The notes below the pieces were generated by a model that was not told the origin of the DNA, searched no databases, and saw nothing but the letters and a program-made list of their open reading frames with translations. Shown here piece by piece: positions 32,641-43,046 of a stretch of 64,000 bases of DNA (positions are counted from its first letter, which is position 1; every line of letters begins with the position of its first letter). Position numbers and translations under genes: made by a program. The DNA is taken from positions 724,350-788,349 of the forward strand of contig ML664664.1 of NCBI GenBank assembly GCA_007570785.1, written 5' to 3'. The stretch comes from Antilocapra americana (lineage: Eukaryota > Chordata > Mammalia > Artiodactyla > Antilocapridae).

Positions 32641-32644
32641 TCAG

Positions 32645-32878
32645 GAGTTAGCATCTGCTGTGGATAGAATATGTATCCCCACAAAATCTACCACATGAAG
32701 ACAACACAAAAAATGGTTGTTTATGAACCAGAAAGAGGACATTACCAGATACCCAATTTGTCAGTGACTAAATCTTGGACTTCCCAGTCTTCAGAACTGT
32801 GAGAAATAATTGTTTGTTGCTTAACTCATGTAGTCCATGGTATTTTTGTTTCAGAAGTCCAAATGAACAAAACAGTAT
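32645..32878 (+). mobile_element. MaLR LTR, internally deleted
   Basis: GGATAGAATATGTATCCCCAC (5' part) is followed by TTATGAACCAGAAAGAGG, AAATCTTGGACTTCCCAG, CTTCAGAACTGTGAGAAATAA and the end AAGTCCAAATGAACAAAACAG. About half the LTR length is lost in the middle. Confidence 0.78.
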
Positions 32879-34055
32879 ATTATTTTAGCCTGTTATTCCA
32901 GACTCAAAGAGATCTTGATTAAAATCTTGCTTCTATCATATTCCAGCAGAATTTCTGTAGCTTTGGGTCTCATCTTCCTTTACCTAAAAGGAGATAAATG
33001 GTATCTCCCTATATGCTTCTCCTGACAATTAAAAGGTGGCTATGATTGGGTATTATTTTAACTCTAATTGATATATTCACCTCCCCCACCTCTCTTTGAA
33101 CTGCACTGCATATAGGATCACTCAGATTATTTTGAGGTAAAATAGAAGTAAAATTTCACTAACACCTAGATGCTGAGGTACCAGTGAAATTCATCAATTC
33201 TTCATACAATGTATACTTTTTCTATCATAAATATCTGTATTACAATTCTTCCAGCCACCCAGACAGATCTGACTTTTAATGAATCAGATTAATATAGTCA
33301 ATGTCAAGTTTTTAAATACATCTGCTGAGTATGGAGGATGATCAGTGACACAGGAGATAAGAGATAAGGACAGATGAGTGATGTTACATTTTAGCCCAGC
33401 GATCTTACAATGCACAGAGGGAGACAGGGATAGTTGAGGTAAAGAGGGGCACAGAGCAGGACAATCCTTTGGAGAAGGACAATCAGAAAAATTTTCATTG
33501 AGAAGGTAAAGTTTGAGTTGAGTCTAGAATTGCAACTCATTAGCAGGTCAAGGATAAAAGATATTTCTGGCACTGGTAATTGGATTTGCAAAACCATGGT
33601 GGTATATGATGGCATGGAGGTTTGAAAGAATGAAGGGTAGCCTAATACTTAGAGAGCAAAAGGGATGAGAAGATGGATGGGGGCGTTTAAACAAGAGAAA
33701 TAGGGCTAAATGACACTCTATCTTGAGAACACCCTAAAGGCATTTGCTTTTATCAGTCATCTGTGTGAACAATAATTATCCACAGCCTCATGCTGAGTAT
33801 TCAATGGCAAAATCTGAACATACATGACAGAGAAAAAAAACATACTGTGCATCCATTATGTGTCAATCTCAAGACTAACAACTAACACATGGTCATATTT
33901 AACCAACGTAAAATGTATGAAGAATTCCATCCCCTTTCACACTGCCACAGATTAACTCCCATGCAAAGATTCTGGGGTAAACAATACAAGGAGAGCTGTG
34001 ACTGTTAGCCTCTGCTGATGATATCAGAGCTGTTTTCAGAATATCAATTTTGGTG
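32879..34055. other. Single-copy DNA, no gene identified
   Basis: At 33440-33620 the phrase AAGGTAAAGTTTGAGTTGAGTC followed by GGCACTGGTAATTGG and GGCATGGAGGTTTGAAAG resembles an ancient mammalian repeat I have seen but cannot name. Nothing else recognised. Confidence 0.4.
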
Positions 34056-34057
34056 GC

Positions 34058-35243
34058 TTAAAGACTTAAACACAAGACAAGCACCATAAAACTCCTAGAA
34101 GAGAACATAGAACATTCTCTGACATAAATTATACCAATGTTTTCTTAGGTCTCCCAAGGCAATAGAAATAAAAACCAAAATAAATGAATGGGATCTAATC
34201 AAACTTAAAAGCTTTTGCTCAGCAAAGGAAATCATAAACAAAATGAAAAGACAACAGAATAGAAGAAAGTATTAGTAAGTGATGCAGTAGGCAAGGGCTT
34301 CATCTACAAAAACATGAACCACCCAGTAACAAAAAAACCAAACAACCCAACTGAAAAATGGGCAGAAGATCTTAACAGCAGAAGACCTTATGTCCTCCAA
34401 AGAAGACATACAGACAGTCAATAGGCACATGAAAGGATTCTTGACATCACTAATTAGCAGAGAAGTGCAAATCAAAAGTACAATGAGGTACCACTTCAGT
34501 CAGAATGGCCATCATATGGATGTGGAGAAAGGGAACCCTCCTACACTGTTGGTGGGGATCTAAGTTGGTAAAGCCACCATGGAAAACAGAATGGAGGCTC
34601 CTCAGGAAACTAGAAATAGAATTATCATGTGATCTAGCAACTGTACATCTGGGCATATACCTGTACAAAACTATAATTCAAAAAGATTGAACATGAACCC
34701 CTATGTTCATAGCAGCATTGTTTACAATAGCCAAAACATGGAAACAATCTAAATGTCTACTGACAGATGAATGGATAAAGAGGATGTGGTATAATGGAAT
34801 ACCATTTGGTCATAAAAGGAATGAAATAATGCCATTTGCAACAACATGAATGCAACTAGAGATCATCATACTAAGTGAAGTAAGTCAGAAATAGACAAAT
34901 GCCATATGATATCATTTATATGTGGAATATAAAATATGGCACAAATAAACCTATCTAAAAAATAAAAATAGACTCAGACAGAGAGAACAGATTTGTGGCT
35001 GCCAAGGGTGCAGGGGGATGGACTGGGAGTTTGGGGTTGGTAGACGCAAACTATCATATTTAGAATGGATAAACAACATGGTCCTAATGTATAGCACAGG
35101 GAACTATATTAAATATCCTGTGAGAAACCACAATGGAGGAAAATATTAGAAATGTATATATGTGTATAACTGAGTCACTTTGTTGTATAGCAGAGATTGG
35201 CACAACATTGTAAATCAACTATACTTCAATTTAAAAAATAAAT
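34058..35243 (+). mobile_element. L1 LINE 3' end
   Basis: ORF2 C-terminal third (CATAAAACTCCTAGAAGAG onward), a broken cysteine-rich segment ([10 protein letters not shown], 34505-34690), then a 3' UTR with GGCTGCCAAGGGTGCAG and the end GTAAATCAACTATACTTCAAT plus an A-rich tail. The cysteine-rich block carries an internal deletion just before GTLLHCWW. Confidence 0.88.
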
Positions 35244-35257
35244 AATTTGTTGTAGTA

Positions 35258-35388
35258 GAGCCAGCACCATATAAAGATATGTAAGTTCATACCCTGCTCT
35301 GTTTGGCATCCAATAAGTCAACCTCCCCTGACATATTTCCACTGTAAAACATGAAGGGATGGACCAAGTGATGTCTGCCATCATTTCC
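35258..35388 (+). mobile_element. MIR-like SINE fragment
   Basis: GTTCATACCCTGCTCTG, AAGTCAACCTCCCCTGACAT, CCACTGTAAAACATGAAGGG and ATGGACCAAGTGATGTCTGCC follow the MIR core order. Diverged. Confidence 0.5.
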
Positions 35389-35531
35389 TGAAAAAAAAAG
35401 AAAAAACCTTTTTATTTAGATGAAGAAAGAAGACTCAAATTAATGAAATTAAAAATTTCCCAACCATAAAAGCCCAGGACCAGATTAGTTTCATTGGCAA
35501 AACTTGCTTAACATTTAAATAGATATTAATT

Positions 35532-35770
35532 ACTAAAGTTAATAAAACTGTATTGTATACTTGAAATTTGCTAAGAAAGTAGGTCTTAAGTGTTCTAACT
35601 AAGCCAAAAAAGAAAAATAATAAAACTATATGAGTCTATGCATGTATTAACTAACTTGATTGTGGTAAGTTTCACAACATACATACATATAAAATTATTC
35701 TGTTGTACACCTTAAATAAACACAATTTATATAATTTGCCAATAATACTTCAATAAAGTTGGAAAAATAA
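35532..35770 (+). mobile_element. L1M-type 3' end inserted in another L1
   Basis: AAACTGTATTGTATACTTGAAATTTGC, GTAGGTCTTAAGTGTTC, TGTTGTACACCTTAAATAAAC and AATACTTCAATAAAGTTGG form a typical L1M 3' UTR. The host ORF2 sequence stops at ACATTTAAATAGATATTAATTA and resumes at TTAATGCCGGTCCTTC, with ATTAAT on both sides as a minimal TSD. Confidence 0.75.
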
Positions 35771-36046
35771 TTAATGCCGGTCCTTCTTGAACTTTCCCCA
35801 AAACTGAAGAGGGAACATTTCCAAACTCATTTTATGAAGCCAGAATTACCCTGACACCAAAACCAGACAAATAAACCCTAAGAAAATAATGATAAGCCAA
35901 TATCCCTGATGAATACTGATGCAAAATATATCAACAAAATGCCAGCAAACTGAATTCAACAGCACATTAAAAGGATTACACACAATAACCAAGGGGGATT
36001 TATCCCTGGCATGAAAATATGATTCAACATATCAAAATCAGTAAAT

Positions 36047-36340
36047 GTGATTCACCACATTAGCAAAATGAAGGATGAAATTCACATGATAATCTCAATA
36101 GATACAGAAAAAGTGTATAATAAAATTCAACATTTTTATGATAAAAATAACAAATTAGGTATAGAAAGATACTACCTCAACATAACAAAGGCCTTAAGTG
36201 AAAAGCCCACAGCCAACACTATTCGCAGTGGTGAAAAACTGAAAGCTTTTCGTCTAAGATCTAAAACAAGGCAAAGATGCCCACTCCAGTCATTTCTATT
36301 CAATACAGTGATTCAAGTCCTAGCCAGAGAAACTAGGTAA
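36047..36340 (+). pseudogene. L1 ORF2 reverse transcriptase remnant
   Basis: A 97-codon frame from the L1 ORF2 reverse transcriptase. It shows IISIDTEKVYNKIQH (motif A region; the usual D-AEKAFD has Val-Tyr here, with the first Asp kept), and RQRCPLQSFLFNTVIQVLAR (motif B, where L1 normally has QGCPLSPLLFN). The conserved FADD of motif C lies just downstream in another frame at 36394-36405. An old, inactive copy. Confidence 0.82.
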
Positions 36341-36896
36341 GTAGAGAAATAAATGGAATTCAAATTACAAAGAAAGAAGTAAGACTGCTCCTGTTTGCAG
36401 ATGATATGATAAAGAAAATCCCAAAGACTATACAAAAGACTTTAGAACTGAAAATGAATTCAGAAAAGTTTCAGAATACAAAAATCAAACCACAAAAGCC
36501 CATTTTGTTTCAACACACTAATAAACGGTCCGAAAAGGTAGATAGAAAAACAGTCTTATTTATAACAATATCACAATACTTCATAATAAAATTAAGGAAG
36601 TCAAGGGCTTGTACACTGAAAACAAAAAACACTGATGAAAGAGATTTAAAATGATACAAATGAATACATCCTGTGTTCACGGATTTAAAGACTTAATATT
36701 GTTAAAATATCAATGTGATTTAGAGATTTAATGCAACTACTAGCAATATCCTTAATGGCATTTTTTCCCAGAAACGGGACAAAAAATTTCATACAGAACT
36801 ACAAAAGATCTCGAACAGCCAAAAAAAAATCTTGAAAAATATGACTCAACCTGGAGGGATTACACTACTGATTTCTATACATGTTATAATGCTCTA

Positions 36897-37108
36897 GGCT
36901 TCTCTGGTGGTGCTAGTGGTAAAGAACCCAATTTCCAGTGCAAGAGACATAAGAGACACAGGTTCAATCCTTGGGTTGGGTAGGACATGGCAACCCACTC
37001 CAGTATTTTTGCCTGGAGAATCCCATGCACAGAGGAGCCTGGTGGGCTGCAGTCCATGGGGTCACACAGAGTCGGACACCACTGAAGCAACTTAGTCTGC
37101 ATGCAATC
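36897..37108 (+). mobile_element. Bov-tA SINE in L1M
   Basis: From GGCTTCTCTGGTGGTGCTAG, a slightly altered head, to GTCGGACACCACTGAAGCAACTTAG. L1 ORF2 text continues on both sides (TTATAATGCTCTA | AATCATAACAGTACACTACTGG). Confidence 0.92.
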
Positions 37109-38529
37109 ATAACAGTACACTACTGGTATAAAGACATACTGATGAATGGAACAGTACAGAGAGCCCCAAAATAAATCCAAGCATATATGCTCAGATCTTT
37201 TGATGTCTGTGCCAAAAAATACACAGCAGGGAAATACTAGTCTCTTTAACCAGTGATGATGGTTAAAGTGGTTATCTGTATGCAAATGAGGAAAATTGAG
37301 ACCTTCATTTACACCGTATGCAAAAATCAACTCAAAATGGATTAAACATTTAAATATAATATGTGAAGCTATAAAACTCTTAAAGGAAAACATAGGGGAA
37401 AAGATTCATGACATCAATCTAATCATATCATAAATCTAACACTAGAAGCACAGTCAGCAAAAGCAGAAATAGACAAGACAGACTACATCAAACTAAAAAT
37501 TTTGTATAACAAATGAAGCAATCAAGAGAATGAAAAGCTAACTTAAGGAATGGGAAAAAAATTTTTTGTAAACCATGTATCTGATAAAGGGTTAATTTCC
37601 AAAACATAAAGAACTCCTGTAATTCAGTAGCAAAAAAAAAAAAATCTATTAACCTACTTTCATAATGGAGCAAGAACCTGAATAGACATTTCTCCAAAGA
37701 AACATACGAATGGCCAATATGGATGTGAAAAGATGCTTGACCTCACTAATCAGGAAAATGCAAATCAAAAAATATCCACAATGGACATCACCCCACAACT
37801 CTTAGTATGAATGTTATCACAAGAACAAAACACAATTGTTGGTGAGGTAATGAATCAACTGGAACACTTTTACACTGATAATGAGAATGCAAAATGGTGC
37901 AGTAAGTTTTGAAAACAATATGGAGATTCCTCAAATAGTTCAAATTGGAAAAAATCATATTAACCAGCCATCCTACTCCTGGGTATTTATCCATAGTAAA
38001 TTGAAATCAGGGTCTTAAAGAGGTATTAGCACCCCTATGTTTAGCCTATTTACAATAGCCAATATGTAAAAATAACTTAAATGTCCATAGAGAGATTAAT
38101 GAATAAAGCAAGTGTGGCATATACATACAAAAGACTACCATTTAGCCTTTAAAAAGGAGGAAATTCTGTAATATGTGACAACATGGATGAACCCAGAGGG
38201 TAATTATGCTAAGTAAAATAAGCCAGTCACAGAAGGACAAACACTACATGATTTCACTTATATGAGTTATGGAAAATAGCCAAACCTAAATAAGTAACCA
38301 CAGAATTGTGGTTTCCAGGGGTTGAGAGGAAGGGTAAATGGAGTGTTGATAATCAATAGTTATAAAATATCAGTTTTGCAAGATGGATAATTTGTAGAGA
38401 TCTACTGAATAATATTGTACCTATGGATGATGATACTATATTTCACACTTAAATTTTTAAGTGTTCTTGAATTCTTATGTTAAATGTTAAGTGTTATAAC
38501 CACAATAAAACTAGCAATAAAAAGAAACC

Positions 38530-38645
38530 ATCTTGCTGGCACCTTAATCTTGGATAGCTAGCCTCCAAAATTCTGTGAAAATGAATTTGTTGGTTAAGCC
38601 ACCTGGTCTGGTCCTTTGTTAGGGCAGCCTGAATAGACTAATACA
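38530..38645 (+). mobile_element. MaLR LTR 3' end
   Basis: CTGGCACCTTAATCTTGG, CTAGCCTCCAAAATTCTGTG, GGTTAAGCCACCTGGTCTGG and CAGCCTGAATAGACTAATACA are the last quarter of a MaLR LTR, directly after the L1M 3' end. Confidence 0.82.
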
Positions 38646-40783
38646 CCAGGGAAATCATTGCCATGTTGTTCCTCAAGTCCCAAGGTTCCTAGTCAACTCA
38701 TCACCTTTCTGCCTTTCAGAGTGTTCTGCTATTTTACTGTGTCAGGTTTAGGACTTTTCATTTTAAGACTGAGGACCTAGAAGAAAGGGGGCTTCTCCTT
38801 TTTGGCCGAAAGCGGAAGTCATCAGGCAGAATTATAGGATGATTGTAAACCATTTCCAATTTGTAAGGGAGCAAATGAAATAGGCCTATGTCAGCTTTGT
38901 GTCAGGACTAGATGTTTCTCTTGTGACTCTCCTGTTCATAATGCTATTTGCTCAGCATGAATGGGAATAAAATACACATCAGATTCAGTCTCTACATCAC
39001 TGTCCTCTCTTTACTCTCCAAAAATACCCACCTACAGACCCCGACCAGTTTAAACACCTAGACTTGCTTCTTTGCTAGTTCGTGTATCCATGAGGATTTA
39101 AACAGCTTTATGGCACATTAACACTCACCTGTGCCTTTGTTATGAACCTCCATAGTGGACGCACTGCAAGCCTTACATTTGCCCCCTGTAAATCTGTAAA
39201 GAATTGATCACGATGGGATGGAAGTTGCTTCCTGCGAATTTTTAAGGAGGAAGATGGATCTTTTTGTCAGGCCTGGATACTGTATTTTCTGAACTGGGAG
39301 GTTCTAGCACCTTGATGCTTTTCTGGTCTCCGTTAAATTGTTCTTTAATATTGACTGAAAGGAGTAGGGAGTAACACTAAGAGCTGGCCTGGTGCCTCCA
39401 GGACCCCAGACATGGTACCATCATCTGTGGGCTTGCAAGATGGGATGACAAAGGAAGATCTGGTTTTCTTCCTCAGCTCAGTGGTATCTGAGAAAATGAA
39501 CTTCTGGCTTCTCTTGCTTCCCAAGGTGGCCCTCTGTTAGTTATGTAATTTCAAGTCCAGTATGCCTTATTCCCCTCATTACTTTGCTATTTTTAAATGT
39601 TCAGCTTCAAGAATATCCTGGTGATTAACTGTGGAGCTTCATAGACATTATTCTTAACCTCTGACCCTACAATTCATGTAATCTCTGCCCTTCCTAAAGA
39701 TAATTCAGAGTGGCCAAAAGTTTCATGACTTGGAATTTTTAACATCTGTTTTGTGAACCAGAGGAGGATAGTTGCATTGGACGAACAGGTGAAAAGGTTT
39801 GGCGTTTAAAAGTCCTTTAACAAAACATTTTTTAGATTCACAATGAGTTCTTATCTTTAAATAGTTATAATTAAGAGCATACAGGTTAGTTTCTTAAGTG
39901 TTCTAGGAAGTCTAAACCCCTTCCTCTGCAAACAGAATGAAAAGCTATGGACACACAATTACCCCAAGTCATCTATACTTAATATCTTAATACCAGTGAC
40001 TACTGAAATGAAAAACATGAAATATTTTGTATTTGTGAAACAATATTTACACTTTCAAACTGTATTTGGAAATGAAAACGAATTCTCCCAGCTATATACA
40101 AAGAACCTGTTAATTAAAGATGACCATTTAATTATTAGCAGTTTGCATAGCTAACCAAGGTTCATAACGTTCCAAGCTCCAGAGAGCAGTTTCCCAGAAA
40201 CTGCATTTTCTCACCTAAGTTGTGTGTTCCAGTCATCCTCAAAAGCCAAACTAGAAAGGACTCAGGATACCATTAAAACTCAGACTTCATTGGGAGATAA
40301 GGAAACTGATGCTCTAGGTAAGTGGCTTGTCCGCAGTTATAAAACCAGTTGATCCTAGACTCAAATGCCCATTTCTTGACTTCTGGACTGTCGGTTTCAA
40401 AGCTTGGGTGTTCCTTGGGTAAAATTTGAAACTGGTCCAGATACAAGGAGGGCAAAGAGAAACCAAAGAGAGAAAATAGACCACTCCAGATAGGTAGGTG
40501 GCAGGTTTAAAAAACAAAAAAGAAGGGAACTTACATGTAAAGTTTCTTTCCTGCGGCTCCAAGATGATCTCATCCACCTGCCATCTTAGGAGGCTTTAAC
40601 TAGGGGGCCTTCGCCTCTCTGCACAGGTGGTTTCAATAACACATTAGGCGCTGAGGCTGCGTCCCTGCGGTAGCTCCTGGGAGTTGGGGTGGGGTGTAAA
40701 GAGGCTCTGATTTCCTGCGTCCAGCCTCCATCAGGGACCCACCATCAACACTGACCAACATGACATGGATGATTTTCACCTTT
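38646..40783. other. Single-copy stretch, no gene identified
   Basis: No repeat recognised over about 2.1 kb. The block near 40090-40190 has GTTAATTAAAGATGACC, CATTTAATTATTAGC and TTTGCATAG motifs in a repeat-free setting and might be a second conserved non-coding element. Minus frames 40273-40455 and 40314-40577 overlap and show no domain. Confidence 0.4.
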
Positions 40784-40837
40784 TAGTGGTGTATCAGAAT
40801 CACCTGGGGGGGCACGCTAAACCACAGGCAGCTGCCG

Positions 40838-40840
<3 letters not shown>
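40784..40840 (+). mobile_element. MER5A-like fragment running into poly-C
   Basis: TAGTGGTGTATCAGAATCACC, then GGGGGGGCACGCTAAACCACAGGC, is the 5' part of a MER5A-type element, whose consensus next has a C-rich stretch. Here the C-rich part is replaced by a long poly-C and then a gap. Confidence 0.7.
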
Positions 40841-40874
<34 letters not shown>

Positions 40875-40879
40875 CCCCC
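40837..40879. repeat. Poly-C run adjoining assembly gap
   Basis: 43 bases, all C except one G at about 40874, ending exactly at the gap. Frames crossing it (Pro or Gly runs) are artefacts. Confidence 0.9.
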
Positions 40880-40979
40880 NNNNNNNNNNNNNNNNNNNNN
40901 NNNNNNNNNNNNNNNNNNNNNNNNNNNNNNNNNNNNNNNNNNNNNNNNNNNNNNNNNNNNNNNNNNNNNNNNNNNNNNN
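40880..40979. other. Assembly gap, exactly 100 N
   Basis: A run of 100 N, the conventional placeholder for a gap of unknown size. It probably hides the T-tail and 3' terminus of the antisense L1 to its right and the rest of the MER5A to its left. Confidence 0.98.
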
Positions 40980-42335
40980 GAGTATACATGCGTTCCCCTT
41001 CCAGAACCTCCCTCCCGATTTCATCCTTCTGGGTCATCCTGGTGCACCAGCCCTGAGCACTCTATATTGTGCATCAAACCTGGGCTGGTGATTCATTTCA
41101 CATGTGATAATTTATATGTTTCAATGCCGTTCTCCCATATCATCCCACTCTCGCCCTCTCCCATAGAGTCCAAAAGACTGTTCTATACATCTGTGTCTCT
41201 TTTTCTGTCTCGCATACAGGGTTATCGTTACCATCTTTCTAAATTCCATATATATGCATTAGTATACTGTATTGTTATTTTTCCTTATGGCTTACTTCAT
41301 TCTGTATAATAGGCTCCAGTTTCAACCACCTCATTAGAACTGATTCAAATGTATTCTATTTAATTGCTGAGTAATATTCCATTATGCATATGTACCACAG
41401 CTTCCTTATCCATTCGTCTGCTGATGGACATCTAGGTTGCTTCTGTGTCCTGGACATGCACCTATGGACACCTTATTTTTGACAAAGGAGGTTAAAATAT
41501 ACAATGGAGAAAAGACAATCTCTTTAACAAGTGGTGCTGGGAAAACTGGTCAATCACTTAAAAAAGAATGAAACTAGAACACTTTCTAACACCATACACA
41601 AAAATAAACCCAAAATGGATTAAAGATCTAAACGTAAGACCAGAAACTGTAAAACTCCTAGAGGAAAACATAGACATAACACTCTCCAACATAAACCAAA
41701 GCAGGATCCTCTATGACCCATCTCCCAGAATATTGGAAATAAAAGCAAAAATAAACAAATGGGACCTAATTAAAGTTAAAAGCTTCTGCACAACAAAGGA
41801 AACTAAAAGTAAGGTGAAAAGGCAGCCTTCGGAATGGGAGAAAATAATAGCAAATGAAGCAACAGACAAACAATCTCAAAAATATACAAGCAACTCCTGC
41901 AGCTCCATTCCAGAAAAATAAACAACCCAATCAAAAAATGGGCCTAAGAACTAAACAGACATTTCTCCAAAGAAGACATACAAATGGCTAACAAACACAT
42001 GAAAAGATGCTCAACATCATTCATTATCAGAGAAATGCAAATCAAAACCACAATGAGGTACCACTTTACACCAGTCAGAATGGCTGCAATCCAAAAATCT
42101 ACAAGCAATAAATGCTGGAGAGGATGTGGAGAAAAGGGAACCAACCCTCTTACACTGTTGGTGGGAATGCAAACTAGTACAGCCACTAAGGAGAACAGTG
42201 TGGAGATTCCTTAAAAAACTGGAAATAGACCTGCCATATGACCCGGCAATCCCACTGCTGGGCATATACACCGAGGAAACCAGAATTGAAAGAGACATGT
42301 GTAGCCCAATGTTCATTGCCACACTGTTTACAATA
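40980..42335 (-). mobile_element. L1 LINE with 5' inversion (twin priming)
   Basis: 40980-41453 is antisense 3' UTR and ORF2 end. From about 41454 the sequence turns to sense ORF2 (CACCTATGGACACCTTATT) and runs to 42335. The sense part stops at ACACTGTTTACAATA, and the antisense part begins, in L1 order, with CCAGGACACAGAAGC, so the two pieces are neighbours in the element to within about 2-3 nt. This is the classic product of twin priming. The 3' terminus lies in the gap. Confidence 0.9.
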
Positions 42336-42340
42336 ACAAA
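42126..42340 (+). pseudogene. L1 ORF2 C-terminal remnant in the inverted segment
   Basis: Within the inverted L1 block the frame shows [21 protein letters not shown] and then [16 protein letters not shown], the conserved ORF2 C-terminus. A 2-nt insertion in GEKGT (GEKREPT in this frame) separates it from the upstream part at 41984-42214. The reading stops where the inversion ends. Not functional. Confidence 0.85.
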
Positions 42341-42486
42341 GTATTTTAATTTTAAAGGACTTTAAAAACTTCTTATTTTGGAAAATTTTAAAAAGACACC
42401 AAAACGGACAAAAAATGTATAAGGAATTCTCACAAATTTATTGTGTATGGACAATCATCTGATTAACGGGCCATCTAAAGGACTTC

Positions 42487-42706
42487 TTGGGGGCTTCCCA
42501 GGTGGCAATAGTGGTAAAGAACTCCCCTGCCAATGCAGGAAACACAAGAGACATGTGTTAGATCTCTGGGTGGGGAAGATCCCTGGAGAAGAGCATGGCA
42601 ACCCACTCCAGTATTCTTACCTAGAGAATTCCGTGGACAGAGGAGCCTGGTGGGCTACAGTCCATAGTGTCACAGAGTCAGACACGACTGAAGTGACTGA
42701 GCATGC
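42487..42706 (+). mobile_element. Bov-tA SINE
   Basis: GGGGGCTTCCCAGGTGGCAATAG through to GACACGACTGAAGTGACTGAG. AAAGGACTT occurs on both sides (42477-42485 and 42707-42715) as a TSD. The same 9-mer appears twice more nearby, at 42354 and 42734. Confidence 0.92.
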
Positions 42707-42853
42707 AAAGGACTTTTTTTTTTTTTTTTTAGCAAAGGACTTCTCAACACACTGCTTTATTTATTTATTTTTTTGGAACTTTCTCCTGGGGACAGACATT
42801 CTCATAATTACCAAAATGTAACAAAAATCATGTTTTGTATTATTATTCTCCAG

Positions 42854-42975
42854 ACAAGAATGCAGGAGTGGGTTGCCATGCCCTCCTCTAGGGGATCTTC
42901 CCAATCCAGGGATTAAACCCAGATGTCCCTCACTGCAGGGGAATTCTTTACCATCTGAGTCACCAGAGAAGAACC
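42854..42975 (-). mobile_element. Bov-tA fragment, head half
   Basis: Antisense head and middle of a Bov-tA (ATGCAGGAGTGGGTTGCC to CTGAGTCACCAGAGAAG). The 3' half is absent. Its head end touches the 5' end of the following BovB. Confidence 0.85.
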
Positions 42976-43046
42976 AAATTCAGACTGATTATATTCTCTG
43001 CAGCCAAAGATGGAGAAGCTCTATACAGTCAGCAAAGATAAGATCA

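Larger units (their letters stand above)
35420..38520 (+). mobile_element. Old L1M LINE carrying two later insertions
   Basis: It begins in the ORF2 reverse transcriptase N-terminus (AAAAGCCCAGGACCAGATTAG) and extends to an L1M 3' end (TGTTAAGTGTTATAACCACAATAAAA). An older 3' end interrupts it at 35532-35770 and a Bov-tA at 36897-37108. RT motif C can be seen as FADDM at 36394-36408. The frame is broken throughout. Confidence 0.85.

Noticed and set aside
40765..41091. Proline- or glycine-rich protein across 40.8-41.0 kb
   Set aside because: Created by poly-C and the 100-N gap.
42354..42742. Four AAAGGACTT words as a designed direct-repeat array
   Set aside because: Two are the SINE's TSD; the others are close by but irregularly spaced and short, and could be chance in A-rich DNA.
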